A DNA stretch of 64,000 bases, taken from positions 1-64,000 of the forward strand of contig NZ_JACHCR010000008.1 of the NCBI RefSeq assembly GCF_014205845.1, given 5' to 3'. Both the position numbers and the translations under genes were made by a program. The stretch is from Mucilaginibacter cryoferens. GTDB taxonomy: Bacteria; Bacteroidota; Bacteroidia; Sphingobacteriales; Sphingobacteriaceae. Shown here in pieces: positions 9,517-17,069 of this stretch (the stretch's first letter is position 1; each line of letters begins with the position of its first letter). Under the pieces are notes generated by a model. The model was not told where the DNA came from. It did not search any database and was given only the letters and a program-made list of their open reading frames with translations.

Positions 9517-9628
9517 GTATTTTTTTGGGGGATAGGGTATTTTTGTATCATTTACCAATCTTTTTTAAAACTAAACCGATATAGTAAATATTTTTTGGTC
9601 ATATTAGATAAAGTTCTGTATTCGGTAA

Positions 9629-9649
9629 TACTTTTGGCAAGCGTTTACA
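9629..9649 (+). promoter_or_regulatory. Promoter and cre-like operator of the second LacI gene
   Basis: TACTTTTG at 9629-9636 matches the Bacteroidota -7 consensus. GGCAAGCGTTTACA at 9636-9649 agrees with the general LacI/CcpA operator pattern TGnAAnCGnTnnCA at all fixed positions but the first. The site would sit at the transcription start of the LacI-family gene beginning at 9696, so autoregulation is likely. Promoter strength and the binding protein are inferred. Confidence 0.5.
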
Positions 9650-9695
9650 ACGCTACAATAAAGGTTTATAAAATGTACTGCACAGGTTCGGCTAT

Positions 9696-10718
9696 ATGAA
9701 AAAAAAGGTTTCGATAAAGGATATTGCGGCGCATCTGAATATATCTATCACAACGGTTTCTTTGATCCTTAACGGAAAATCAAAGGAAGTGGGCTTAAGC
9801 GATATACTTAACGAAAAGGTATTAAAATATACCAAAGAGATAGGGTATAAGCCTAATTTACTGGCCAAGAGTCTGCGTACCGGTAAAACCAAGATCATTT
9901 GTTTATTGGTAGAAAATATTGCCGATCCGTTTTTCTCTTCTATAGCAGGTTTTGTGGAAGAACTGGCTACACAGCGCGGCTATAAAATAATTTACGGGAG
10001 CACTAAAAATGATCCGGCCAAAACCAGCGAGCTTATTAGCCTTTTTAAAGACCGCCATGTTGATGGTTTTATAATTGCCCCAACCGAAGAGCTGGAGGCT
10101 GATATAAATAACCTGCTGAGCGAACATGTTCCGCTGGTTCTTTTTGATCGTTATTACCCTGCCATTGATACCGACCAGGTAGTTGTTGATAATTTCGACA
10201 GTACCTATAAAGCAATACAAATGCTGATAGCGCAGGGTTATAAAAATATAGCTTTTGTAACCCTCGAGTCGGATCAATCGCAAATGCACGATCGTTTGGG
10301 TGGATACCTGAAAGTAATGGAAGTACACGGACTTACACCCTGTGTACAAAAAATAGCCTATGAAAGTGTTGAACAAGATGCTTGTACCCTGATAAAGCAG
10401 CTGCTTAGTACCGATATACCTGTTGATGCCTTGTTTTTTGGCACCAACTACCTTACGCTAAAAGGACTTGAAGTATTAAAAGACTTGGATATAGCTGTTC
10501 CGCGTGATATAGGAGTAATATCGTTTGATGATCATGAGGTGTTTAAGCTGTTTACACCGGGCATAACTGCGGTGGTACAGCCGGTTGCCCTGATGTCGGA
10601 AAAAATAGTGGAACTGCTTTTGGAGCAAATTGACCACAAAGCCGACGTAAGGCAAAAAAAGAAGATAGTGGTGCCCGGGTTTTTAAATGTGCGCAACTCT
10701 ACGGGGCAAAAAAAATAA
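9696..10718 (+). CDS. LacI family transcriptional regulator
   Basis: 340 residues with an N-terminal LacI-type helix-turn-helix (VSIKDIAAHLNISITTVSLIL, residues 5-25), a hinge (IGYKPNLLAKSLRTGKT) and a sugar-binding-type effector domain (ICLLVENIADPFFSSIAGF). It has the usual length for the family. It is separate from the preceding LacI gene, with its own -7 element and a cre-like site at 9629-9649. The two proteins share the family fold but differ strongly in the recognition helix (ITTVSLIL versus STSAVSKAL), so they probably bind different operators. The ligand is unknown. Confidence 0.93.
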   Translation: MKKKVSIKDIAAHLNISITTVSLILNGKSKEVGLSDILNEKVLKYTKEIGYKPNLLAKSLRTGKTKIICLLVENIADPFFSSIAGFVEELATQRGYKIIYGSTKNDPAKTSELISLFKDRHVDGFIIAPTEELEADINNLLSEHVPLVLFDRYYPAIDTDQVVVDNFDSTYKAIQMLIAQGYKNIAFVTLESDQSQMHDRLGGYLKVMEVHGLTPCVQKIAYESVEQDACTLIKQLLSTDIPVDALFFGTNYLTLKGLEVLKDLDIAVPRDIGVISFDDHEVFKLFTPGITAVVQPVALMSEKIVELLLEQIDHKADVRQKKKIVVPGFLNVRNSTGQKK

Positions 10719-10719
10719 A

Positions 10720-10776
10720 CCGGGGGTAATATAAAAGCATCTTAAAGTTCCCTGATGCCCGGGGAGTCGCTTTTTT
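10720..10776. terminator. Possible bidirectional terminator between LacI gene and small secreted peptide gene
   Basis: Imperfect hairpin: CCGG (10720-10723) with CCGG (10759-10762) enclosing GCATC (10737-10741) / GATGC (10754-10758), followed by a T6 run at 10771-10776. It sits between converging genes. The gap before the T-run makes it weak. Confidence 0.35.
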
Positions 10777-10779
10777 AAA

Positions 10780-10917
10780 TTAAAAAGCAATAGGAGAACC
10801 TACGGAGCCCGGCTTTTGGTTTTCTTTGTTTACTTCCGCTATTTTTGAAACTGTTTTATCCTGGGCAAATACCGGAGCGGCAGCCAGCAGCGCGTATAGG
10901 AGAAGGTTTAATTTCAT
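10780..10917 (-). CDS. Small secreted peptide, 45 residues
   Basis: A short reading frame with an ATG start, a signal peptide (MKLNLLLYALLAAAPVFAQ, predicted cut after Ala18 or Gln19) and a 26-residue polar mature part that begins DKTVSK and ends GSPIAF. It is below the length cut-off of most gene finders. The clean signal peptide and the exact stop just before the downstream hairpin argue that it is real. It is alone on its strand, upstream of nothing obvious. Function is unknown. Confidence 0.6.
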   Translation of the reverse strand: MKLNLLLYALLAAAPVFAQDKTVSKIAEVNKENQKPGSVGSPIAF

Positions 10918-10981
10918 GAGGATAAATATAGCAGATTGTTACCTAAATGAAATATGTGTAGAAACACTGGAGGGTGGGATG

Positions 10982-11242
10982 TTATAAATAGTGGCCTCTT
11001 AAAGAATAAATTTTAATTACCTCATCTACAGCCTCGTAAATCATTCGATGTTCTTCATTGATTCGCCTTGACCATTTACCGGTTAAGTCATACTTTAGGG
11101 CTTCAGGCTTGCCTATTCCTTCAAGCGGGCTTGCAATAGTTGCAGCAAAAAGTTGTTGAATTTTTTTCTGTATTGCTGTATTACCAGATTTTTTCCAAAA
11201 GGCAAAGTCTTTGACGGCATCTCCGGAAAGCTCTATTTCCAT
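10982..11242 (-). CDS. yoeB: Txe/YoeB family toxin (ribosome-dependent mRNA interferase)
   Basis: 86 residues, the family's normal length. YoeB toxins bind the ribosome and cut mRNA in the A site. The residues known from E. coli YoeB are present in matching positions: Glu47, Arg66, His84 and Tyr85, within SRRINEEHRMIY and the C-terminal SLRGHY. The toxin should therefore be active. Its start overlaps the upstream antitoxin gene by 10 nt, which fits coupled synthesis. Confidence 0.93.
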   Translation of the reverse strand: MEIELSGDAVKDFAFWKKSGNTAIQKKIQQLFAATIASPLEGIGKPEALKYDLTGKWSRRINEEHRMIYEAVDEVIKIYSLRGHYL

Positions 11243-11433
11243 AGGTTTTCAACATCAACTTTTACGCTTTTTCCAGCTTGAGCGGCCTTTTCACCTCTTT
11301 TTATTTTTGCAACAAATTCAGGATTGTAAGGACTTGACAACTCTCTTTTGAAAGACACATCTAATGCTTTCAGAATAGCCTTAACTGCATTTAACTGCTT
11401 TTGATCTTTAGGATGTACAATTAAACTTTCCAT
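11233..11433 (-). CDS. Small antitoxin partner of YoeB, DUF2683-like
   Basis: 66 residues, charged and mostly helical, with no signal peptide. It is upstream of and overlaps the YoeB toxin gene, the position of an antitoxin. It does not resemble the usual YefM/Phd antitoxin; the N-terminal MESLIVHPKDQKQLNAVKAI recalls the DUF2683-type small proteins found beside YoeB in Bacteroidota. I infer toxin neutralisation and probably autoregulation; no DNA-binding motif is obvious. Confidence 0.8.
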   Translation of the reverse strand: MESLIVHPKDQKQLNAVKAILKALDVSFKRELSSPYNPEFVAKIKRGEKAAQAGKSVKVDVENLWK

Positions 11434-11487
11434 AAATCAAAAATAATAATAATAACTTCAAGATGCCAATATCAACGCGTTCAAATT

Positions 11488-12276
11488 TTACTTTTTACTA
11501 CTCACCTCAGTAATAGCAGTACGCCGTGTGGCGGTGTAAACTATGCCGTTCACCATCTCGTAGCCGGTAGAAACGCTTTGCGAATAGCGCTTTAAAATAA
11601 TGCCGGTGTTGTTATCAATTAATATAGATCCGTTGATACGGCTGTTTAAGTTACCACCTAAAACCGATGTTTTGTAGGTGATGGTAGTGATACGGTTTGT
11701 ACTGGCATAAATGGCATAAGTAGTTTCTGCCGATGGGGTGGTCTCTGTCCACGAGTATCCTTTTTTGAGGCTGGAGTTTACCGGAAAATCTACCATAAAT
11801 TGCAGGGTGCTGCCGGGTAACAAGCGCTCGGGCTGTATGCCGGTGAAGGATAGCAGGGTATCATTTGTGGGTACCGGGCGCTTTAGGCTCAATACTGCCC
11901 CTTTATTATTTACCGATACCATAGCCTGGGCATTTGCCATTTTTTGCAAGCCAACCTGTATGCTCGAATTTGGATCGGCTGGTTTGGCAGAGTTGTACAC
12001 CATGTTTTGGTCCATGGCGTTTACGGTATCAATAAGTTTATCTGTGGTAATGGTAAAAGATGCTGCTTTATCATTTACATCGGTTACTTTGTAGGTTTTA
12101 ACAACGCGCGAAACCGAACCTACATGCAGTGTTTGGCTGCCGCGCTGTAATACGCAGCTCGATTTTGTAATTACCTGCCGCAAAAATTCGTCGCCCTCCC
12201 TAAACCTCATCTGTGCGCTGGCAACAGCACTGATAGATGTTAATATTATAATTAATATATGTTTAAAATATGCCAT
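11488..12276 (-). CDS. Secreted protein, DUF6263-like
   Basis: 262 residues with an N-terminal signal peptide (ILIIILTSISAVASAQ). The mature part is beta-rich with alternating hydrophobic residues, conserved-looking segments such as LLPGSTLQFMVDFPVN and KKGYSWTET, and a C-terminal segment describing a repeated sheet. It resembles the DUF6263 family of exported Bacteroidota proteins, whose function is unknown. It is 36 nt downstream of the proline-rich protein gene on the same strand and may be co-transcribed with it. Confidence 0.6.
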   Translation of the reverse strand: MAYFKHILIIILTSISAVASAQMRFREGDEFLRQVITKSSCVLQRGSQTLHVGSVSRVVKTYKVTDVNDKAASFTITTDKLIDTVNAMDQNMVYNSAKPADPNSSIQVGLQKMANAQAMVSVNNKGAVLSLKRPVPTNDTLLSFTGIQPERLLPGSTLQFMVDFPVNSSLKKGYSWTETTPSAETTYAIYASTNRITTITYKTSVLGGNLNSRINGSILIDNNTGIILKRYSQSVSTGYEMVNGIVYTATRRTAITEVSSKK

Positions 12277-12312
12277 GGTTACTATGCCGACTTTTGAATA
12301 AGCCGACCTGCT

Positions 12313-13050
12313 TTATTTTTTAACGGTGTGAGGTTTAACTTTTTTTGGGCCCTTGCCGCCGGTTTTAGTAGCTTTTGTGCCTGTAGGGCCGGTGAGCTTA
12401 AGATTTGTATTTTCTGGTATGGAAGGGATAAACCATGCATCAGCTCCGGCACCCGCAGGTATCGATGGAGAGGGTTGGCTAAGTACTTCGGGCATTACCG
12501 GGATAATACCAGGCGTACCTGTTGCCTGGCCCGATGAGATTGGCTGGGCAGGTTGGGCCGGTAATTCTGGCGATTCTGGAATAGGCAGATCTGGAATGGT
12601 GGTAACAGGCGCATCATTAACCGATTGCGTGGGCAAAGGTGGTGCATCCGGCACGTTAGGCGGTGGTATTTCGGTAAGGCCGGCATCGGTACCGGGTATG
12701 GTTGGTTGTCGCGGAGCATTTACCGGGGGGGGCGTTGTTGTAATAGCAGCCAAAACAGGCATTTGTACAGGCGGCCCAACCGGCAACGCAACCGGCGGAA
12801 TATCGCTTACACTTAATACAACAGACTTATCTGCTGTAACCTTGCCGTTGCTGCCTGCTTTTGTTGTAGTACCCGGGTGCAATGGTGGCGGTATTGGTGG
12901 CGGCACATTCCAATCAGACTGATTGGCTTTGCTTTGGGCCCTTGCCGGACTTAGGTAGCCGCCAACAATTATCAACGTTAAAATCAAAACCGGCAGTAAT
13001 TTGCCGCCAGGCCAGATCTTTCGTTTGTTTTTACTTATGTATGTTTCCAT
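12313..13050 (-). CDS. Proline-rich exported or membrane-anchored protein
   Basis: 245 residues. Residues about 17-38 form a hydrophobic segment preceded by KNKRKIW and ending in AQSK, which could be a signal peptide or anchor. The rest is low-complexity, dominated by Pro, Ala, Thr and Val (PPPIPPPLHPG, PDLPIPESPELPAQPAQ), ending in a very basic tail (KATKTGGKGPKKVKPH). Such a chain is probably disordered and could span the periplasm. No enzymatic motif is visible. It is probably in an operon with the downstream secreted protein. Confidence 0.65.
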   Translation of the reverse strand: METYISKNKRKIWPGGKLLPVLILTLIIVGGYLSPARAQSKANQSDWNVPPPIPPPLHPGTTTKAGSNGKVTADKSVVLSVSDIPPVALPVGPPVQMPVLAAITTTPPPVNAPRQPTIPGTDAGLTEIPPPNVPDAPPLPTQSVNDAPVTTIPDLPIPESPELPAQPAQPISSGQATGTPGIIPVMPEVLSQPSPSIPAGAGADAWFIPSIPENTNLKLTGPTGTKATKTGGKGPKKVKPHTVKK

Positions 13051-13425
13051 TCAATAATTATCTTTTTATAAAAGCCCATAGCCTGTTATAAACTATTAAT
13101 TGGTTTTAGCCTAATAATATGATGTTTTACAACCGTAACACAGGTTTATGCCGAGGCTGTGCCTCTATAGCCATTGCAGTATTAAAGTTAATATTTTTTA
13201 TTAATTAGTGTAGCGTGCCACATTAATAGCAACACTAAACGGTATTAAATTATTGTAAATCTACATTTTACCGGCCTTTCAAAAAATACCAACTGCTTTG
13301 TATTGTGTGCCTTATTAGTAGTGCATAAAATTGTGGTATACAAAAAAGGGGTAAGCAGCAGCCCCAAATTATGGGCTTTGCTCCTTGTATTAAAACCACA
13401 TTGTTTAACCTAAAATAAATGCGTT
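13051..13425. other. Intergenic region with a leader hairpin, no gene seen
   Basis: About 375 nt between divergent genes. I see no coding potential. GAGGCTGTGCCTC near 13153 and an imperfect stem with AGCCC / GGGCT arms at 13360-13376 are small hairpins; the latter lies about 50 nt before the 77-residue gene. No clear TAnnTTTG promoter was found. Confidence 0.4.
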
Positions 13426-13659
13426 ATGATCGGTAATTTAGAGTACTTGATTTACATTATCCCTGTTGTCTTTATTGTGTTATCGCGTAAGTACAAACTT
13501 AAATTTAACAGGCTGCAGGGCACCGGCAAAATTCCTGATATAATGGGTGCCCGGCGTAGGGAAAACCTGTTTTTCTTTTTGGCGATACTATCGGCACTGC
13601 TCATATTGATTATTACAAACTTCGAGCTTTTTTCGTTAGATGCATACCAATCGTCATAA
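13426..13659 (+). CDS. Small two-helix membrane protein, unknown function
   Basis: 77 residues. Two hydrophobic stretches (YLIYIIPVVFIVLS, residues 7-20, and FFFLAILSALLILIITNF, residues 49-66) flank a basic cytoplasmic-type loop (RKYKLKFNRLQGTGKIPD ... RRREN). It starts with a plain ATG and is alone on its strand, upstream of the sensor kinase gene by about 215 nt. No family is recognised. Its membrane topology is predicted from hydrophobicity only. Confidence 0.6.
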   Translation: MIGNLEYLIYIIPVVFIVLSRKYKLKFNRLQGTGKIPDIMGARRRENLFFFLAILSALLILIITNFELFSLDAYQSS

Positions 13660-13744
13660 AACATACGCCGGTTGGTATGCGGTAAATTGCTTATAACAAC
13701 GAATTTGAACAGCCATATGTTCGAAAATTAGGGGGAGTCCTTTT

Positions 13745-13780
13745 CCCGGGTACTACTGTGCTCCTGCACAGTAGCCCGGG
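13745..13780 (+). promoter_or_regulatory. Long leader hairpin upstream of the sensor kinase
   Basis: Arms CCCGGG + CTACTGTG (13745-13750, 13753-13760) pair perfectly with CACAGTAG + CCCGGG (13767-13780); only a two-base TA bulge and a 6-nt loop interrupt them. There is no T-run after it. It ends 95 nt before the chosen kinase start (13876). It could be a weak terminator for the upstream small gene, an RNA control structure, or an extragenic palindrome. Confidence 0.6.
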
Positions 13781-13875
13781 GTAGGATGAGTATCAATAGA
13801 TACATAGCTCAATTGCTTCCATTTTTGCAGGTAAGTTTCAAATCACTACCTTTAAATGGGAACACATATCCGGAT

Positions 13876-15663
13876 ATGAAATACCTATTTTCGCTTTTAC
13901 TGCTTTTTGCTATAATTCCGTGTTCCGGTCAAAACATCGATAGTTTAAAAAAAGTTGTATCCGGTAAAGCATCTGCCCAAAAACGTTTAAGCGCGACATT
14001 GCAAATTACGGGTTACGTCTCTGCCAAAAATCCGGATGATGCCATCGCGATAGCAAAAACAGGACTGGAACTTGCCGCCAAACTAAACGATAAAAAAGCT
14101 ACAGGCTTGCTGTTAAGGGATATTGGAAAAGCCAATTACCAAAAAGGCGATTATGATGCTGCTACCGACTATTATAGTAAAGCGGTCACCGTTTTAAGCA
14201 CCATAAGCCGGCAGGATACTTTGGCCGGTAATTACGCACAACTGGCGCAACACTATGGCAAAGTTAAAAACTATGATAAAGCCATCGAACTTTATAACAC
14301 CGTAATTGATATTGCCCCTAAAACCGGCTCCCGGCTAATTTTGATGACTGCCTTAAGTGCTACCGGGTTGTTATATGAGTACAAGCATAGCTACCGCGAA
14401 GCCCTCAATTACTACAGACAATCTTTTGATATCAGCGACTCACTGGATTTTGTTAATAAAAGCAAACAAAGTACTTCTGAGGCTTACAGTCATAATTTTA
14501 TGGTTGATGTGATAGGCAGTATCAGGCAGAAGAACGAATCGGTACAGGATATTTTAAAAAACATTGATACCAAACGATCATTGAACGATACCCTGGCGCT
14601 CACCATTAACTACTTTAACCTGGGCTTGCTTTACAAAAGCAAACGGCAGTATCCCCAGGCGCTGGATGCCCTGCAAAGCTGCTTACAATACGCGGCCAAA
14701 ATAAACTATACCGATATGCAGGGCAGTGCCCTCAACGAAATAGCCGACCTGTATGGCCAAACCGGCGATTACCGCCAATCGTTGGTTTATTTAAAAAAGC
14801 GGGCAGACCTAAACGCACCCGGGAATGCCAAAAAATCATCAACTATTGATGAACTGCAAACTAAATATGAAATAACCCAGCGCGAAGACCAGCTGCTGCA
14901 ACAACAGTTTGAAATTACCAAGCGCAACTACTGGATGACAGGCATCGTAGTTTTTGTACTGCTGATGCTGGTAATAGTTTTTATTTATTACAAGCAAACC
15001 CGGCTAAAGCAACGCAACCTGGCCATGCAGGCTATTATTGAAACCGAAGAAAGCGAGCGGCGGCGTATAGCGCAGGATTTGCACGATAGTGTGAGCCAAA
15101 CCATGTCGGCAGCAAAAATTAATTTAACGGTTATCGGGGGCGAGCTGCCTTTTATAAACGATGAGCAGCGAAAACGTTTTGAAAAAGCGATTAACCTGGT
15201 CGACTATGGTTTTAGAGAGGTGCGCACCATATCGCACAACATGATGCCCTGGGCGCTTCATAAAACAGGGCTGGCCCAGGTAATTAAACAGTTTATTGAA
15301 AACATAGGGAGTGATGCTATCGCCATTAACTTTTTTAGTAAGGGGTTTGATGCACCTTTTAATGATACCATCGAAATAATTTTGTACCGGGTATTACAGG
15401 AGAGCGTAAACAACGTAATGAAGCACGCCAACGCCAGCCGGGTTGATATATCATTAATGCGGGATGAGGCTAACATCAGCCTTACCATAGAGGATAACGG
15501 CAAAGGCTTTGATACCTCGCACCCCGAAATGTATAGCGGCATGGGGCTTAATAACCTCAGATCGCGCATTAACTTTTTAAAAGGTAAGGTTGAGCTGGAT
15601 TCTGAGGTAGGGAAGGGTACGCTGGTATCGGTTTACATCCCGGTTGGTAACAAGGGGGTGTAA
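13876..15663 (+). CDS. TPR-containing sensor histidine kinase, NarL/LuxR-partner type (HisKA_3)
   Basis: About 595 residues. Signal peptide MKYLFSLLLLFAIIPCSGQ, then several tetratricopeptide repeats (e.g. DYDAATDYYSKAVTVLS, YDKAIELYNTVIDIAPKTG). One transmembrane helix lies near residues 352-375, followed by a HisKA_3 phospho-acceptor helix (RRRIAQDLHDSVSQTMSAAK, His403) and an HATPase_c domain (VLQESVNNVMKHANASR; DNGKGFD; GMGLNNLRSRI). It autophosphorylates and would signal to a LuxR-type response regulator, but none is encoded next to it. I chose ATG 13876, not the longer frame from 13786, because it places the signal peptide at the N-terminus. Confidence 0.9.
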   Translation: MKYLFSLLLLFAIIPCSGQNIDSLKKVVSGKASAQKRLSATLQITGYVSAKNPDDAIAIAKTGLELAAKLNDKKATGLLLRDIGKANYQKGDYDAATDYYSKAVTVLSTISRQDTLAGNYAQLAQHYGKVKNYDKAIELYNTVIDIAPKTGSRLILMTALSATGLLYEYKHSYREALNYYRQSFDISDSLDFVNKSKQSTSEAYSHNFMVDVIGSIRQKNESVQDILKNIDTKRSLNDTLALTINYFNLGLLYKSKRQYPQALDALQSCLQYAAKINYTDMQGSALNEIADLYGQTGDYRQSLVYLKKRADLNAPGNAKKSSTIDELQTKYEITQREDQLLQQQFEITKRNYWMTGIVVFVLLMLVIVFIYYKQTRLKQRNLAMQAIIETEESERRRIAQDLHDSVSQTMSAAKINLTVIGGELPFINDEQRKRFEKAINLVDYGFREVRTISHNMMPWALHKTGLAQVIKQFIENIGSDAIAINFFSKGFDAPFNDTIEIILYRVLQESVNNVMKHANASRVDISLMRDEANISLTIEDNGKGFDTSHPEMYSGMGLNNLRSRINFLKGKVELDSEVGKGTLVSVYIPVGNKGV

Positions 15664-15680
15664 AAGTTGCCATACCCAAA

Positions 15681-15708
15681 AAAGCCGCCATTAACAAACG
15701 GCGGCTTT
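15681..15708. terminator. Bidirectional intrinsic terminator
   Basis: Perfect arms AAAGCCGCC (15681-15689) and GGCGGCTTT (15700-15708) with a 10-nt loop, between the converging sensor kinase and WXXGXW genes. A or T tracts flank both sides, so it can serve both strands. Confidence 0.8.
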
Positions 15709-15735
15709 AAATTTATGATAGAACTTTTTTTGGGG

Positions 15736-16785
15736 CTATCCGTGATGCGGGTGGCCAGCTGGCCTGCTTGCATGATTTTGCTGGTGACTTACCTGCCGGG
15801 GTTGTTGCCTGTTTAAGTTGCCATTGTTGGCCTGCCTGTCTGCATGTACATTCCGGTTAATGTTTTGCTGGTGGTTTTCTGCATGGGCAGGCTGACCGGC
15901 GTTCATCTGGCCGTTGCGTTGGCCCTGTGCTATCCGTTGTTGTTGGTTAGCAGCCGGGTTATTGCCAGAGTGCACGTTATTGGCGTTGTGCTTATCGGCA
16001 GCAATAGCATTGCTGTTTTTGTTTTGTTGGTCGTTTCCCGGGTTGCCTGGATGAGAGCCGTTGGCAGCACGCCCTTGCTGATCAAACTTTCTGCCGCCTA
16101 CTTCGTTCATCGCCGCGGTATGCGGTGTGCCGTGGTTGGCAGATGCAAACTGGCTACGGTCGTGGCTGGCATTTGCCTGGTGGCTTACCTGGTTTGAGGT
16201 AGGCTGCACGTGGCGCTCGTTCATTGCGGTACGTTCCTGCTCATTAGGCCTGGCCTGTATACCACCCTGGCCATTAAAACTGGTACGGTTTACAGTGGTA
16301 TTGTTATTAATTACCGTATTGTTTACGTAAGTGTTGTGTATTACGGTTGTATTTACGTTAGCCACCGCCGTGTTATACCTGAATGAATTACCAGCCCAAA
16401 CGCCGCCGCCAAAGCCTACACCGCCATAGCCGTAACCATAGTTAATGCCGCCGTAAAAACCAACATGTGGCCCCCAGTAACCGGCGTGAAATCCGTAAAC
16501 GCCGCCTTCAAAGCCCCAGTAAGAGGGAGTCCACAATACACCGTAGCGTGGTGGGCTAACCCACACGCCCGGTACCCAATAGTAACCATCCGGATCGGCA
16601 TAAGCCCAGTAGCCAGGCGTCCATATATAACCGTCGTTGGGGCAAGCGGGTTGTGTGTAAACCGGTAAAGCAGGTGGTGCAATATTTGCCGATATGCTTA
16701 TACCCACGCTTACCTGCGCGTAAACCTGCGGCGTTGCAACTGCAAGGCCCGCAATTAAAACAATGCTTTTTAGGATCTTTTTCAT
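15736..16785 (-). CDS. WXXGXW-repeat secreted protein (YXWGXW family)
   Basis: About 349 residues. After a signal peptide (MKKILKSIVLIAGLAVATPQ, ending VYAQ) come aromatic repeats of the WxPGxW type: WTPGYW, WVPGVW, WTPSYW, then HAGYWGPH and Gly/Tyr-rich loops, within residues ~60-140. The second half is Asn, Gln and His rich, low complexity and probably disordered (NQQNKNSNAIAADKHNAN-like). The family is found in exported proteins of Proteobacteria and Bacteroidota; function is unknown, possibly envelope-associated. The start at 16785 places the signal peptide first; an in-frame site at 16818 is less likely. Confidence 0.8.
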   Translation of the reverse strand: MKKILKSIVLIAGLAVATPQVYAQVSVGISISANIAPPALPVYTQPACPNDGYIWTPGYWAYADPDGYYWVPGVWVSPPRYGVLWTPSYWGFEGGVYGFHAGYWGPHVGFYGGINYGYGYGGVGFGGGVWAGNSFRYNTAVANVNTTVIHNTYVNNTVINNNTTVNRTSFNGQGGIQARPNEQERTAMNERHVQPTSNQVSHQANASHDRSQFASANHGTPHTAAMNEVGGRKFDQQGRAANGSHPGNPGNDQQNKNSNAIAADKHNANNVHSGNNPAANQQQRIAQGQRNGQMNAGQPAHAENHQQNINRNVHADRQANNGNLNRQQPRQVSHQQNHASRPAGHPHHG

Positions 16786-16950
16786 AAGTAGTTTCTTTTC
16801 CTTTTTTCTTAATGACAAGAGGGAGACAATAAGGTTTAAGCATAAACGCAGGGTAAGTTTTTCTTCATTTTTTCTTCATGAGATTGCCGGCCAGGGAATG
16901 GGCTATTGTGTTCACACGGTAGGCTTTACAGAGTAGCTTTGCAGGTCATC

Positions 16951-16992
16951 CCCTGTATAGTTTGGGATTACTTCGTGCCTTGCAATAACGGC
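16951..16992. repeat. Solo half copy of a REP-like palindromic element
   Basis: The 42 nt from CCCTGTATAG to CAATAACGG match 38 of 42 positions of the right half of the full inverted repeat at 28011-28107 (28067-28108). The preceding GCAGGTC also matches its centre. The left arm is missing, so it cannot form the full hairpin. It lies in the 284-nt gap between the GH2 and WXXGXW genes, where I see no coding sequence. Confidence 0.75.
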
Positions 16993-17069
16993 TGTATATG
17001 TGCTTAATGACGCGTATAAAAACATTCTTAAAAGAAATCTAAACAGGCTCTTAATTTCAATAAGTTTTA

